Position numbers and translations under genes: made by a program. 64,000 nt of DNA, from assembly GCA_011634665.1 (NCBI GenBank), contig WAEK01000019.1, positions 434,001-498,000 on the forward strand, written 5' to 3'. Positions 22,173-33,045 of the stretch are shown one piece after another. Source of the stretch: Mortierella sp. BCC40632. Its lineage: Eukaryota > Mortierellomycota > Mortierellomycetes > Mortierellales > Mortierellaceae. The stretch's first letter is position 1. Each line of letters starts with the position of its first letter. The notes beneath the pieces were generated by a model, which saw only the letters and a list, made by a program, of their open reading frames with translations, searched no databases and was not told the origin of the DNA.

Positions 22173-22738
22173 TGTGACTGTCTTTCCGAAATGGTGCAAC
22201 TAGATGGAGTTGACCAATTCCATGACAGATAGTTCGCAATCGGTGGGTGGAGGAAAGGGTGATAGAGGGTTGTAGTTGTATGATGATTTCTGCGCGCGCG
22301 AGTCAGCTCTCTGTTCTCAACTTGTTCTTCGTGTCTGATGTAAAAGGACAAAGAACAAGCGAGGCAGGTCTGCGGCGCACTATTTAAGCTACTCTAGGGT
22401 CTGCAGTAGTCTGTCTACGGTGAGGTCACTACCCTCAAAAAAAAAAGAAACAATACTCAATACAATCATTTGTATCAGCCTTAATCTCACGCAAAAGAAT
22501 ACCAGTATGCTGGATTTTATTTTACAGAAGAGAGTTTCAAGGAGAGGAGCTCAAAAGACTGAATTTTCTTCTCTTTTCATTGGGCATGACAGAGGGGAGC
22601 AGCAGCTCCTGGTGTCTCTTCTTTGCCTGCTCTTTGGCTAATTGGCGGCGGCAGGTCTCATATGTGCAACATAGTCGCAGGGTTGTCGCCTACATAGAAG
22701 GTTTACCAAGACCAGAGCTCAGTTCTTTGCTTGTTTAG
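22173..22738. other. No recognisable feature
   Basis: Flank of the MULE and downstream region of the next gene. I see only short open frames. The first bases would be continuous with 16316 before the MULE inserted. Confidence 0.5.
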
Positions 22739-25076
22739 TTAAATACATTGTAATAGTTCATCATACTCATCACTTACTCGTAAGACAAGAAGATCATGAA
22801 TAGCCAGTGCACTCATGCCCAATTCCTGCACAGTTGAGAAGAGGCGACGCTCTGGAGACCTAAAGTATCGCGTGATGTTTTTACCTTTGGTTCCCCAACA
22901 AATTTGAACCCTCTGGATGACTGGCCCTATTTGATTCAAATTATTTTATAACAATGTTATATTGCAGTCGAAGTCGATTCAGCAGTTATCAGGGTATCTT
23001 CCTTACCTCCAGTCAAAAGACCGCAAACATACTCCTTGCGAAGGGAGTCCACGCCGCCAACCTCAGACGTCCTTGCAACTAGAATATCGTGCAGTTGCCG
23101 AGGCAACTTGAAAGTGCCTTCACTGCGGTACTTCATAGATGCTGGGTCCCAAACCGTTGCTGATTCCCCAGCAGACCAATCTATATCAGGAGAGGATATT
23201 GTCCTCCAAAGAAAATCAACTTTGACCCCAGTCTTCTTCCTATCAGCATTGTCGATATCCTGGTTTCTTCTCTCTGTCGAGTCGTGCCCGGTCTTCTCTC
23301 CCATGATAATGAAAGCATCCTTGACTGCTGTGGTGAGACGCCTACACACTCCCCAGGCGTTCTCCTTCCACCAAGCTTCCCCCAGCCGTGCGGCTACTGG
23401 GAATGGCGATGACTCCGAGATAAGTAACTCCTCCCTTGATTGATTAAAAATAAAATAAATGAAATTGTTCAGTTTATGTGTGTTAAAGTCAATCAACATT
23501 GTAACAGGAAACGCTCTAGACATAACTTACCACTGGTCCAAACAGTAGTGAATTATTTTGCACTCGGGATCTTGTTGCCGCGTCTCCAATACAGCCTTCA
23601 ACTTCTCCTTTGTGTCAACATCCATGCATCGGTCTAGGTATCTGTCTGCATCGTCTCCATATTGCTGGAGAGGCGGGAGGTCGGAGATTATTTCTTTCCA
23701 ATCGGCTTCAGAGAACAGTGCTTCTATTTTTCGGTCGTCCAAATCAATCATAAAGCTGTGGATTGGACTGAAAGACATGACAAACGTCAGCATACACTCG
23801 TTTTCAGGGTAAAAGGAAAATCGACAACGAAAAAGCAAGAAAAGCACCTGAAGACGGCACAGTTTTCGTCGGAGCCGGCAGCGTACAGCACGTCTTCCAC
23901 TATGGTGCCTGATTCCAGAACCCACTTCTCTCCTAGATTCCGATATCGCCCTTCTAGTGATCGCCGGTTCTTGTTGGTGAACTATACTCAAATAGTATAA
24001 AATAAACGACGTCAGTTTGACATCAATAAAAACAAACTGGTTGGTATAACTAGAGGATCTTACCGATTTTTTTCGCTTTGGCGAGACTGATGGTACTGAC
24101 ACTGCGGAGTTGATCAGTGAGGAGTTGGTCAAAGTGGAGCTGGCCGATGAGAAGTTGGCTAACAAACCCGTTTCAGAAGCTGACGTCGCAGAGAAAAGTT
24201 TGCCAGCGCTGGTTTTATCTAATCTCACATAATGAGGAAGGCAAGAGTCAGGAGAATATTAGGCATGGTCCTTGTTGGTATGGTATGATGTACAGGTGCA
24301 AAAGCTACCAATAGGTATAGGCTATTCTCAAGAAGAGAGTAGGGTCGAGGACAAGGACGAGGATGATAGAACTGGTGAAGATTTTTCTGGATTACATTAA
24401 ACAATGGGCAATTAATTATAAGCTCTCTCACACCTTCTCTGGAGAAATGACTGCACCTACCTTCTTTGACAGATTGAGGTTTCAATGGGGGCATTGAGGC
24501 AAGGCGACTAGGTTTTCTTGGAACCTGTAGTGAAGGCATGGCCTTCGACGATAGACCTGCATGTCCAGACGTCCTTGTTTGCGCGCTCATCGCCTGGATG
24601 AACTTTTTGGAAACATGCTCGGTTTCTGAAACAACCTCTGTAGCAGTTCTCTTAGTCGTAATGGATATCTGTGACGAGAGATTTCTCTTGGCCCAAAATT
24701 CAGCTCCATTATTACGTAGCCAAATTTCGTACTGGGAGGCCAGCATTGTCTGCATTTTGAGTGGAATCATATTCGAGGAGATGAGGCTGATGTAAGCATG
24801 ATCGGCGTCTTGTTCTGACCGATAATTAAACACATGCACAAAGCCCGGAAAGCTGACTTCCTCCTTGCGCCTTATTGTACTATTATACCAGTCGATGGCA
24901 GATAAGTGGTGGTTGTTGTTGTCGTCGCCATTATTGTTGTCGCCGCCATTGTTGTTGTCGTCTCCATTGTCGTTGTCGTCTCCATTGTCGTTGTCGTGTC
25001 CATTGTCGTTGTCGTCTCCATTGTCGTTGTCGTTGTCACTGTAGTTGTTGTCGTCATTATTGTTGAAAGGGTCCAT
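22739..25076 (-). CDS. Unnamed fungal family protein, 585 aa, intact
   Basis: Six exons (25076-24461, 24218-24064, 23981-23848, 23767-23531, 23434-23007, 22926-22739) with GT-AG introns. All phases agree and the total is 586 codons with stop. The N-terminus carries about eight DDNDNG-type hexapeptides encoded by near-identical 18-bp repeats. A basic 'SPKRKKS' could be a nuclear signal. After it come 'EKWVLESGTIVEDVLY' and 'HSFMIDLDD', then 'GVKVDFLWR' and 'GTFKLPRQLHDIL'. These blocks recall a very large Mortierella/Rhizophagus family without a characterised member; I recognise it only by pattern. The 'VDFL...E' segment could be a PD-(D/E)XK-like core, but I cannot show the lysine. The gene is divergent from the CRN gene, and its upstream region is shared with a tandem array. 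Confidence 0.75.
24905..25050 (-). repeat. In-frame 18-bp coding repeats
   Basis: Seven to eight head-to-tail units encoding D/N/G hexapeptides in the 585-aa protein. The nucleotide units are nearly identical, pointing to recent expansion by slippage. Confidence 0.8.
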
Positions 25077-25269
25077 GATTGCTTCAATTGTATTCACAGC
25101 AAAAAAAAAGTCAAAGATTAGAGACCAAGAAACTCCTTGCATCAATGATATGGGCCGATACTAAATCAGTTCACTAATGACGTTGGTTGCAAGCACTGCA
25201 TAGATTGAGTGAACAATAGAAAATGCTCCTTGTGTGCCTCCGCTTCTCAAACGAAAGTGAAATAGAAAG

Positions 25270-26003
25270 AAACTCCCCTCGTATGCCTTCCTGCCGCCTC
25301 CCTGCCGCCCCCAAGCCGCGTACTAAGCAAGGATGGCTAAACACGGATGGCTGAACAAGATTCGCCAAAGGAGAATGAAAATAGAAAAAAAAAACTCTCC
25401 TCGTATGCCTTCCTGCCGCCTCCCTGCCGCCCCCAAGCCGCGTACTAAGCAAGGATGGCTAAACACGGATGGCTGAACAAGATTCGCCAAAGGAGAATGA
25501 AAATAGAAAAAAGAAAACTCTCCTCGTATGCCTTCCTGCCGCCTCCCTGCCGCCCCCAAGCCGCGTACTAAGCAAGGATGGCTAAACACGGATGGCTGAA
25601 CAAGATTCGCCAAAGGAGAATGAAAATAAAAAGAAAAAAAACTCTCCTCGTATGCCTTCCTGCCGCCTCCCTGCCGCCCCCAAGCCGCGTACTAAGCAAG
25701 GATGGCTAAACACGGATGGCTGAACAAGATTCGCCAAAGGAGAATGAAAATAGAAAAAGAAAAACTCTCCTCGTATGCCTTCCTGCCGCCTCCCTGCCGC
25801 CCCCAAGCCGCGTACTAAGCAAGGATGGCTAAACACGGATGGCTGAACAAGATTCGCCAAAGGAGAATGAAAATAGAAAAGAAAACTCTCCTCGTATGCC
25901 TTCCTGCCGCCTCCCTGCCGCCCCCAAGCCGCGTACTAAGCAAGGATGGCTAAACACGGATGGCTGAACAAGATTCGCCAAAGGAGAATGAAAATAGAAA
26001 AAA
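25270..26003. repeat. Six-copy tandem repeat of about 120 bp
   Basis: Units begin near 25270, 25391, 25515, 25638, 25761 and 25881. Each starts 'ctcctcgtatgcc', contains 'ccgcccccaagccgcg' and 'ggatggctaaacacggatgg', and ends in 'gagaatgaaaata' plus a variable A/G tract. The units differ almost only in that tract (period 120-124). Both outer edges carry a degenerate 'ccttgtgtgcctcc' block, as if diverged partial units. The minus strand stays open through the array, which follows from its repetition and is not evidence for a protein. It lies between two divergent genes. The rest of 25077-26721 is GA-rich, then pyrimidine-rich leader sequence. Confidence 0.95.
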
Positions 26004-26721
26004 GGACACCTTGTGTGCCTCCCTGTCATTCCCACTCTTACCTTTTCAGTAACTCAAACAATTATGCGTCAGGGGAGTGTGCGAAAAGGTGCGAAAATGC
26101 ACAGATGATGATGATAAAAGAGATAAAAGGGCTGCGGTGATGGAGGCGTTTGGCTGGAGGATAATGGGCGCGATAATTGTAGGCAAGAGAAAAGGAAACG
26201 GTACGAAGAGAAGAGTGATGGACAAAGAGAAAGACGACGTTGAGCGTGGTGGGTGATGGGAGTGAGGAAAAACGCGAGAGGCAATGATGACGGTGGGGTG
26301 AAACTTGCATGGCGCAAGCCACTTTTTTACGTCACCGAATTTCTACTCTGCCGCAGTTGCTGCGTCGCCCCCCACGCATCTCCTACAACCTTGCAGCTCC
26401 CTCTGCTCACCCCACGCCATCTATCACTACCATGCACTTTCTTTCGGCGCGTCTCTTTACAATGTCACCCTCCTCACTCATATCCTTTTCTCTATTCCAT
26501 TGCCTTTACCGCTCTCACGCTCTCCTTTGACCTTACTTTTTTGTTTGTATCTAACATCCTTTCTTTTTGCCACCATTTCCACCTTTGCATCGTCTTTGCC
26601 GCCGTTCTCACGCCTTTCCATCCCTTCCTTTTTAATCCTCTCTTCCTTTATCCTCTCTTTCTCTGCTGCCCACACCTTTTTTTACTCAACATCCCTTCTT
26701 TCACTCATGCTTCGCAACACC

Positions 26722-29700
26722 ATGACCGACAAACACTTGACTCTATTCTGCCTTGTTGATGGGGAGGCTACCTCCAAAGCGTTCCCTGTCAGGATCTCTC
26801 CTGACGACTCGATTGGTGATCTCAAGGATCTCATCAAGATCAAGCAAAGTCCTGATTTTGACGACATTGTTGCCAACAGCCTCATTCTCTGGCGCGTTAC
26901 CATCCCTGATGAGGACGAGGAGGCCTCCATCCTGGTTGACAACGTCCTCAACGACAAGAAAAAGTTGAGTAGCCCAAGGACGCGTCTCTCCAAGTTGTTT
27001 CCCCGAGAGTCCTGACGATGACACATACATTATTGTCCAGCGCCCTCCCCTCATGGTAATGCACGCGCGTTTTTTTCACAATGGGATGCCCATCTGTTGA
27101 TTGATCTCCTCTACCTGCATGAGCTTATTCGTTTGCTCCTTTTCTCTCCATTACCCTCATAGTCCATGCCCCTGCACCATCCCGCTCACTGACTCCACTT
27201 CCTGGATACCACTCGGATAGCTCTCGTCCCAGCTCGCCACTGTCTGGTATGACCTCGCTTACGTTCCCTTGTCTCCTTTTTTTATTTTTATTTTTTAGCT
27301 GTTCTAACATCTCATACTTTCCACTTATCTGACTAGGAGACCTCCAGGCCGACATCAAAGCAATCACGGAAAAGTTCTTTGCGCCAGGACCAATCACCAC
27401 CTTCCTTGACGCGTTTGTGAAAGGCGATGGGGTGCTACCTATTACGTCAGGATCTATTCGTGGTTTACCGAGAGCATGGCGTCGTGGATTCGGTATTCCT
27501 CCTGAAAATCGTCCCAGCCTATTGTTCGTGGATCTCCCTGATCCATCCATCCCTGAATCTGCCTCAAGAAATCTTGCATCAGGGTCCATTCTGGATATGG
27601 TAAAAGAAAACAATCGTCCACTTATCCCAGGTAGGTCTCATCCGTTTCTTTTATCGTCTTCTAGTTTGATGCTCAGTAGTTCGTCTCTAATGCTACCTTT
27701 TCTTTGCTTAGTGTTCGGTGTAAGTGGATGCGGGAAAACGCGTGCGGTCATTGAGCTCCTGTCTCAACACTGGGGATTCTATTTTAATGCCTCGAGCGAC
27801 GACTGGGGATCAGCGGATATGATGACCCTTCACTCTACTATCGATAAACACTTGCAGGAAACCCGAAAATCCTTTATAGAGGACCGGCTTGCCAACAATG
27901 CCTATGCACGAAAGACAACGCTCTTACTCTTCATCTCTCGCCTGCTCATCCTCAAGCACTGTTTACATGTCCCTGGTTGCAACGACACATTCACAAGCTC
28001 AAGGTGGACTCTCTTGCAAACCTGCCCACATGTACTCTTCGAGAACGACATCTTCGACATTCTATTCCGCCAGATCCGCAGGCTTCGACATCACAGTGAA
28101 GAAAACCTTTCTGACTTTGTCACCGACCTATTCGAGAGTACAAGAGACAAAATTATCAAACATGGATGCCTACCACAAATCAAGCCGGGAACGAGACTTC
28201 TGGTGGTCCTTGATGAGGCACAACTTCTTGGCGATGCATTCAATGCATCATTCCAGTCAATGTCTTCTTCAGACGAGTCTCCTCGCCCGTTATTGTCACC
28301 AATACTGCATGCTTTTCGAGATATCGGAGGACATCAACTCACTCTTGTCACTTGTGGAACAGGATTGTCAATCAATACTCTTTTCTGGGTACAGAGCTCT
28401 GGCTCTGGTCTCAAGGACAGCTCCACAACCTTCAAAGTAACTCAACTGGTTTGCATTTGCAATTAACAGGAGTACAACGCGCGGCGACTGTATCATTAGA
28501 CAAAAGTTAAATTCACATTTGTTTCTTTCCAATCCCAACTCTATTTCAAAAAATAGCACATGGAGTTCCCAGGGTGGACAGATCAAGATTCTATCACGAT
28601 GTACATTTCCCGGGTGCGGACATGTCTGCGGGACGAACAGTCAAGACTGGCTTTGGACGAGCATATTCCGAGGGAGGCAATGAAGATGCTGTATGAGAAG
28701 TTTGCGGGTCGCTTTCGTCCAGCAATAGTCGCAATTGTAAGTCTTTCGAGAATGGCCATAGCCACAGAGATGATAATTTGGATTTAGCGTAATTTGTACT
28801 TACACCTCCCCATATCTGATCTGTCTTCCCTTTGACAGGAGAGGATTATCGAGTGCAACGACACAGGATCATGGGAGAAGACCATCAAGGACGCAGAGGA
28901 CAGGCTGGTGTCTTGGGCGAATCGACACATCAAGGGTAACCTGTGCTATGAGATAAATCGTCTCCATGACAAACACAACAAATACAAACATCAGCTTGTG
29001 GACTTTATCGACAACACTCTCAGCCTTCTAATGTGTCAGCCTTGCATGTTTGGAAGTCACGACCTTGTCCTTAAGGAGGTAGACCCACAGTTGGTGGAGC
29101 ATGCTTTTGGCCGGATCAAAATCATCTCGGGCAAGGCTACTACCGTTTTGGACGAGCCCTTCGTTTCCAAGGCTGTGGAGAACTATTTCATGGCCACAGA
29201 TCCCTACTTCAAGAAGGAGGTCCGGAAACGGATGGTGAAAGCGACAGCCTCTGATCAAGGATGTGTGTTTGAGAGGTTCATGATGAATGTTTTTAGCGAG
29301 ACATTCAACAAACAACCCCTTTCAGATTGGCCACATCAGCCTGCCATTTCTGATATGTGTCCAGCTCTCGTCGGCAAAGCTGAGATCGTTGGCTGGAGGG
29401 AACCTGGACTCGAGCAAGGCACGACTCATGCAACGATGTCGATGGAGGATTTCATGGACGCCCATGTCAACCAACAGTCAACTCGAAACAACATACCCGT
29501 CGCTCCATTTTTCTTCCCCAAGTCCAAGCCGTCGGGACCAGATTTGGTTTTCTTTATTCGGATCGATGGTGCTCGGTTAGTACCTGTTTTTTTGTACAGA
29601 TGAAGCTGCATCAAGGGTCGTCCAATTTTTCGGAGAGGGACTGGAATGAGGCACTCAGCACAGTCTCGGCACGCAAAATTGAGGCGCACGTGAAGACTTT

Positions 29701-29968
29701 CCGCAAGTACTGTCCCAACAATGTCTACATCAGCATGATTGTCGCATATCCTACTAAGTGGAGTGACAAGCTGCTGGCACCATCAGATCTCCCAAAAGAC
29801 ACGAGTGGTGTACAGCAGGTCGTAATCAACATTGGCGATAACAATTTCGGCGATATATTCCCCAAGGATCATGTAGAGTTCATTGATCGTCTCAAGAATG
29901 CGCGAAAGCGTTCTGCTGACGATGAGGATAGTAATGATGAGGATTGTTCCAAAAAGCAGAGGAGCTAG
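26722..29968 (+). pseudogene. Crinkler (CRN)-type effector gene, frame-broken
   Basis: Exons are 26722-27055, 27163-27246, 27337-27630, 27712-28436, 28557-28736 and 28839-29968, with GT-AG introns. The ubiquitin-like CRN header (about residues 1-110) starts 'LTLFCLVDGEATSKAF'. A conserved linker ('FFAPGPITTFLDAF', 'GLPRAWRRGFG') leads to a P-loop NTPase with Walker A 'GVSGCGKT' and Walker B 'LLVVLDEAQ'. The C-terminal half ends in a restriction-endonuclease-fold nuclease with 'SGPDLVFFI' and 'MKLHQ'. CRN proteins are known in oomycetes and fungi as secreted, nucleus-acting effectors. Breaks: an extra base in C4 at 27001-27004 gives a TGA at 27013; a compensating indel lies in the C-rich stretch near 27045-27052; a T7 run at 29587-29593 shifts the frame just before the catalytic lysine. 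As it stands the gene makes no full product. Confidence 0.85.
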
Positions 29969-30528
29969 TCTACCACTGCACCCTCTTCAGCCTCGTTGGC
30001 CGCTCCTTTTATTTTTTTCTTCGATCAGCCATCAAATACTTATACCCTTTTGTTGTCATACCCTACGTTCGCAATCATTCCTTCAACTCTTCTGCCCCGA
30101 TAGCACTTAACATCTTTTAGCATGACAGATATCTTTTAGTTGGATATCGAGGAATTCACATCGTCCTAAGCAATCTTTTCAAAGTCTTAAAGATGTTATT
30201 ATTGTATGCAGTGCGAGACGATTGTGACCGAATGTGTTTTTTTTTTTTTGCTCGGATATTTACTCAGCCTCGACGATGTCGTGGATGAGTGACCAGAAAA
30301 GGGAAAGAGGACCAGGAAATATTGTGAAAGCAAGGGTGATACTACAACAGGAGGGGGCGATGTGTTAGAACAGCGTGAGGGGATAGAGAATACAAGGGAG
30401 AGCAGCGACAGCGCCGAGGGAGAACAGCGATAATGCAGAGGATGAGTAGTGACAGTAATAAGAGAGCAGCGACAGGGTGAAGGGTGTTAGTACAGCGTCA
30501 GTACAGTGTTAGTACAATGTTAGTCGCG
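29969..30528. other. No gene; degenerate gttagtacag repeats
   Basis: After the CRN gene come a T-rich stretch (30239-30250) and purine-rich sequence. At 30485-30545 there are several copies of 'gttagtacaGt/AtGt'. Nothing coding is recognised. Confidence 0.5.
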
Positions 30529-31269
30529 TTAGTATAATGTTAGTGAGAGCAGTGTGCAGTTTGAGGCCACTCGCTGCGATCCCAACCGGGTGATGATCCC
30601 AGAGTCGTTCGCCACGATGACGCAGGATCGACCCTCGTCCTTCATCATCTTCACTGATTCTGTCCGGTGGAAAAGCACTGTTGCTGTCGCCATGGACCGC
30701 TTGGCGTTATGCCCCATGGTGACTTGCTCTATCTTTCCCCACTGAGAGAAAGTAGCTCTCACCTCATGCGCAGTCGTGGTGATGCTCAATGAAATTACTT
30801 CCACTGATCGCTCCTCATCCCATTCTTGCTGTGAGTTGGTGAACTCCTTGAAATACACCTTTTCATCACCTTCCTTCACCATTCCACAGTGAAGGATTGC
30901 TTCCAGCTGGGCTCGCTGTCCAACTTCCACTATGAAACAGCTGACTGAAGTTTCGTCCGCCAGCTGGATCCAACGGACCAAAGGGGTTGCAACCGGGGCA
31001 ACCACACCTTGGTAACACTTGGCCAATAAGGCCCTGCGTTGGGTCATCGAGGTTGATGCCTCGCCAAAAGCGTCAGCCGGGATGTACGCCTTGAGGTGAT
31101 TACGACGTCGATCTACGAGGATGAACTCATCACTCGCAGACTCTACGTCTGCCTCGCTTTCACTCTGACTGTGGGGCAGCTCAGAGTTGTCTGTATCCAC
31201 TTGCATGGATGCAGAGTTTGCAGGGGTGTCCCTGAAGGGAATGAACTTCCCATTTTTGGGGGGTCCCAT
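30529..31269 (-). CDS. LINE ORF1-like protein, truncated
   Basis: 246 aa, starting MGPPKNGKF. It has an acidic Ser-rich N-terminus and an RRM-like segment near residues 165-225 ('ITTTAHEVRATFSQWGKIEQ', 'ATATVLFHRTES'), then an abrupt unrelated end. ORF1 proteins of fungal and other non-LTR elements have RNA-binding domains of this sort. It lies among LINE fragments. I take it as the 5' part of another element whose 3' part is missing; a host RNA-binding protein is less likely. Confidence 0.45.
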   Translation of the reverse strand: MGPPKNGKFIPFRDTPANSASMQVDTDNSELPHSQSESEADVESASDEFILVDRRRNHLKAYIPADAFGEASTSMTQRRALLAKCYQGVVAPVATPLVRWIQLADETSVSCFIVEVGQRAQLEAILHCGMVKEGDEKVYFKEFTNSQQEWDEERSVEVISLSITTTAHEVRATFSQWGKIEQVTMGHNAKRSMATATVLFHRTESVKMMKDEGRSCVIVANDSGIITRLGSQRVASNCTLLSLTLY

Positions 31270-31417
31270 CGATGCAGCGAGGGAGGGTAGGGATGATAAT
31301 AATAAAAAAAAAAGGGGGGAAGGGGAGGGGAGGGTGGTTGTGGTTGTGTGGGGCTGCCACTTCGATGGTTGTTCTTTGATCTGAATGAATATTCACGCCC
31401 ACTGTTGGCAGTAGCGT

Positions 31418-31842
31418 GGTAAGAAGGAAAGGTTTTTTTTTTTTTTTTTTTTTTATAACAATCTGTTTCCGCTGGAATAGCCGTGCAGGCAAAACTACTA
31501 AGAAAACCTAATCTAGCCCCGGCCACCGCAAAGCGGTGGCAACCCTCCATCAACCATAACAGCTCACGTGGCTGTTGCCCCGAGCAACGATTGCCGTCTC
31601 TCTCGAGACGTTTAAATAGTTGAGAAAAAGATCGTTACCGGAAAGGTATCCTCCCCATCCTTTCCAACACCCCCAAATGTCGCCGTCCTGCTAGACTATC
31701 GAGCAGGGAGGTATCAGCCGACGCTGCATCGTTCTGTGCTCCTGGGCATCGTTGCTCCTGGTGATCAACAAAAAGGGATCCGCACTGGTAAGAAGGAAAG
31801 TTTTTTTTTTTTTTTTAACAATCTGTTTGGTAAGAAGGAAAG
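31418..31842 (-). mobile_element. Two LINE 3'-end insertions at the same target site
   Basis: The 14-bp target 'ggtaagaaggaaag' occurs three times (31418-31431, 31787-31800, 31829-31842). The first gap holds poly-T plus ~330 bp of LINE 3' end like 42085-42420. The second holds 16 T plus 'aacaatctgttt', the last dozen bases of the same 3' end. So a 5'-truncated LINE copy and a near tail-only copy each duplicated the same target. Confidence 0.85.
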
Positions 31843-31901
31843 GTTTTGACCCTTTACTAGCTTTTTAAAGCCTTTGACAACAGCCGTGCGATGAAGGCTC
31901 G

Positions 31902-32403
31902 TTTTTTTTTTTTTTTTTTTTTGTTAACGAGGGCCCCACGTGGGCATGCAGAGTTTATGGATTACCGGGGCTACTGCCCCGTTGTCACTTGGGCCATAAC
32001 AGGATCTAACCCTGCAAATAAACACTAAATAGTTCTACCTAATGTCCAGATACTCTGTTCGCCATCACCCACGTCGCATGAGTGGTCGTAATGCCAACTC
32101 CCTACGCGGCCTGTTGCGCTCATTCGTCGTCTTTTAGCCCTCTTGGTCCATCGCTAACACTTTTTTCCAACTCCCTAGCCGCTCCATCGCCTCCAGCTTT
32201 CTCTTTCCAAGGTAGTACTCATGCACAGTACTGTCTGCTTCATCGTATGCCTCCTTGAGGTTCGGCTTCTGCCTCAGCGGATTGTTCAAGTCGGAGAAAT
32301 CTCCACAGCTACCTTGGTTTTTTTTTTTTTTTTTTATAACATCCACAGCTACCTTGGTGTCCGTCAGCACCGTTGCGTCTCCCAGCGCGTCGATGAAGGC
32401 TCG
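31902..32403 (-). mobile_element. 5'-truncated LINE copy with target duplication
   Basis: Poly-T at 31902-31922 is followed by the same 3' UTR as the full-length LINE ('gttaacgaggg', 'gtgggcatgcagag'). It then runs through the C-terminal codons of ORF2 (minus strand 'MERLGSWKKVLAMD', compared with 'MERLGSWKKVLTMD' at 33046-33243) and stops at 'cccagcgcgt'. The 13-bp 'cgatgaaggctcg' flanks it (31889-31901 and 32391-32403). Confidence 0.85.
32302..32357 (-). mobile_element. Tail-only LINE insertion nested in the truncated copy
   Basis: The 16-bp duplication 'tccacagctaccttgg' (32302-32317 and 32342-32357) encloses 18 T plus 'ataaca', i.e. on the minus strand only 'tgttat' and a poly-A tail. 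'gttat' before poly-A is the terminus of the LINE 3' end at 31455. Confidence 0.85.
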
Positions 32404-32683
32404 TTTGTCCATGGTAGCATGCGGCTGGTGGAAATTAACGATTGGGAAGGGAAATAACGGTCTCGGCCTAGGGAGGAATAAATTGGTGGCGGCCGGGTTG
32501 CACTGTCCTGAATAGAGGTAATCTATCCAGGCGTCCCATAGGACAAGCAACCCTGCTTGGCTCTCCTGCAGCTACTGCTCCGCCTACGGCGGGAGCAGTA
32601 CCCATCAACCCCCCTGCCGGAGCACGTCACCCTTGGGGTGATGCTATATAAATAGTAGACACGCCTGCCTGGAGAGTTCCTTA

Positions 32684-32796
32684 CCTTTGTGTAAGGAAAC
32701 CTTCCAGGTAGGACCTTCGACCTCTTTGCAGTACTCTATATACCCATCCCTCCGTATGACAATAAACTGACCTTTGTGTAAGGAAACCTTCCAGCT
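32684..32796. repeat. Direct repeat of the LINE target sequence
   Basis: 'tgtgtaaggaaaccttccag' occurs at 32684-32703 and again at 32775-32794, 91 bp apart, with no poly-A between them. The second copy is the left target duplication of the full-length LINE. Confidence 0.8.
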
Positions 32797-33045
32797 TTTT
32801 TTTTTTTTTTTTTTTTTTTTGTTAACAAGGACCCCATGTGGGCATGCAGAGTTTATGGTATACCAGGGCGGCCGGGGCCGCCCTGTTGTCACTTGGACCT
32901 TAAACGAGAAGGAATCTCGCAAATGGATACTACAGAACCTAGTCTACAGTGTCCATATACTCTTCGGCATCACTCACATCGCATGAATGGGTCGAGTATT
33001 GTCCGCCCACCCCCTACGTGGCCTGTTGCGCTCATTCGTCGTCTT

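Noticed and set aside
25270..26003. CRISPR-like array
   Set aside because: The whole 120-bp unit is repeated with no unique spacers, and the genome is eukaryotic.
25174..26035. Series of ~90-aa minus-strand open frames with repeated MANLVQPSVFSH-type peptides
   Set aside because: They are the same tandem DNA unit read in one frame; no start, splice or domain evidence supports a protein.
26253..26721. Long hydrophobic open frames upstream of the CRN header (possible signal peptide)
   Set aside because: They arise from the pyrimidine-rich leader read in several frames; the CRN header starts at the ATG beside MTDKHLTLF.
29579..29599. Mini-intron removing the T7 frame break in the CRN gene
   Set aside because: It would be about 24 nt and would delete the strand next to the catalytic residues; an indel is simpler.
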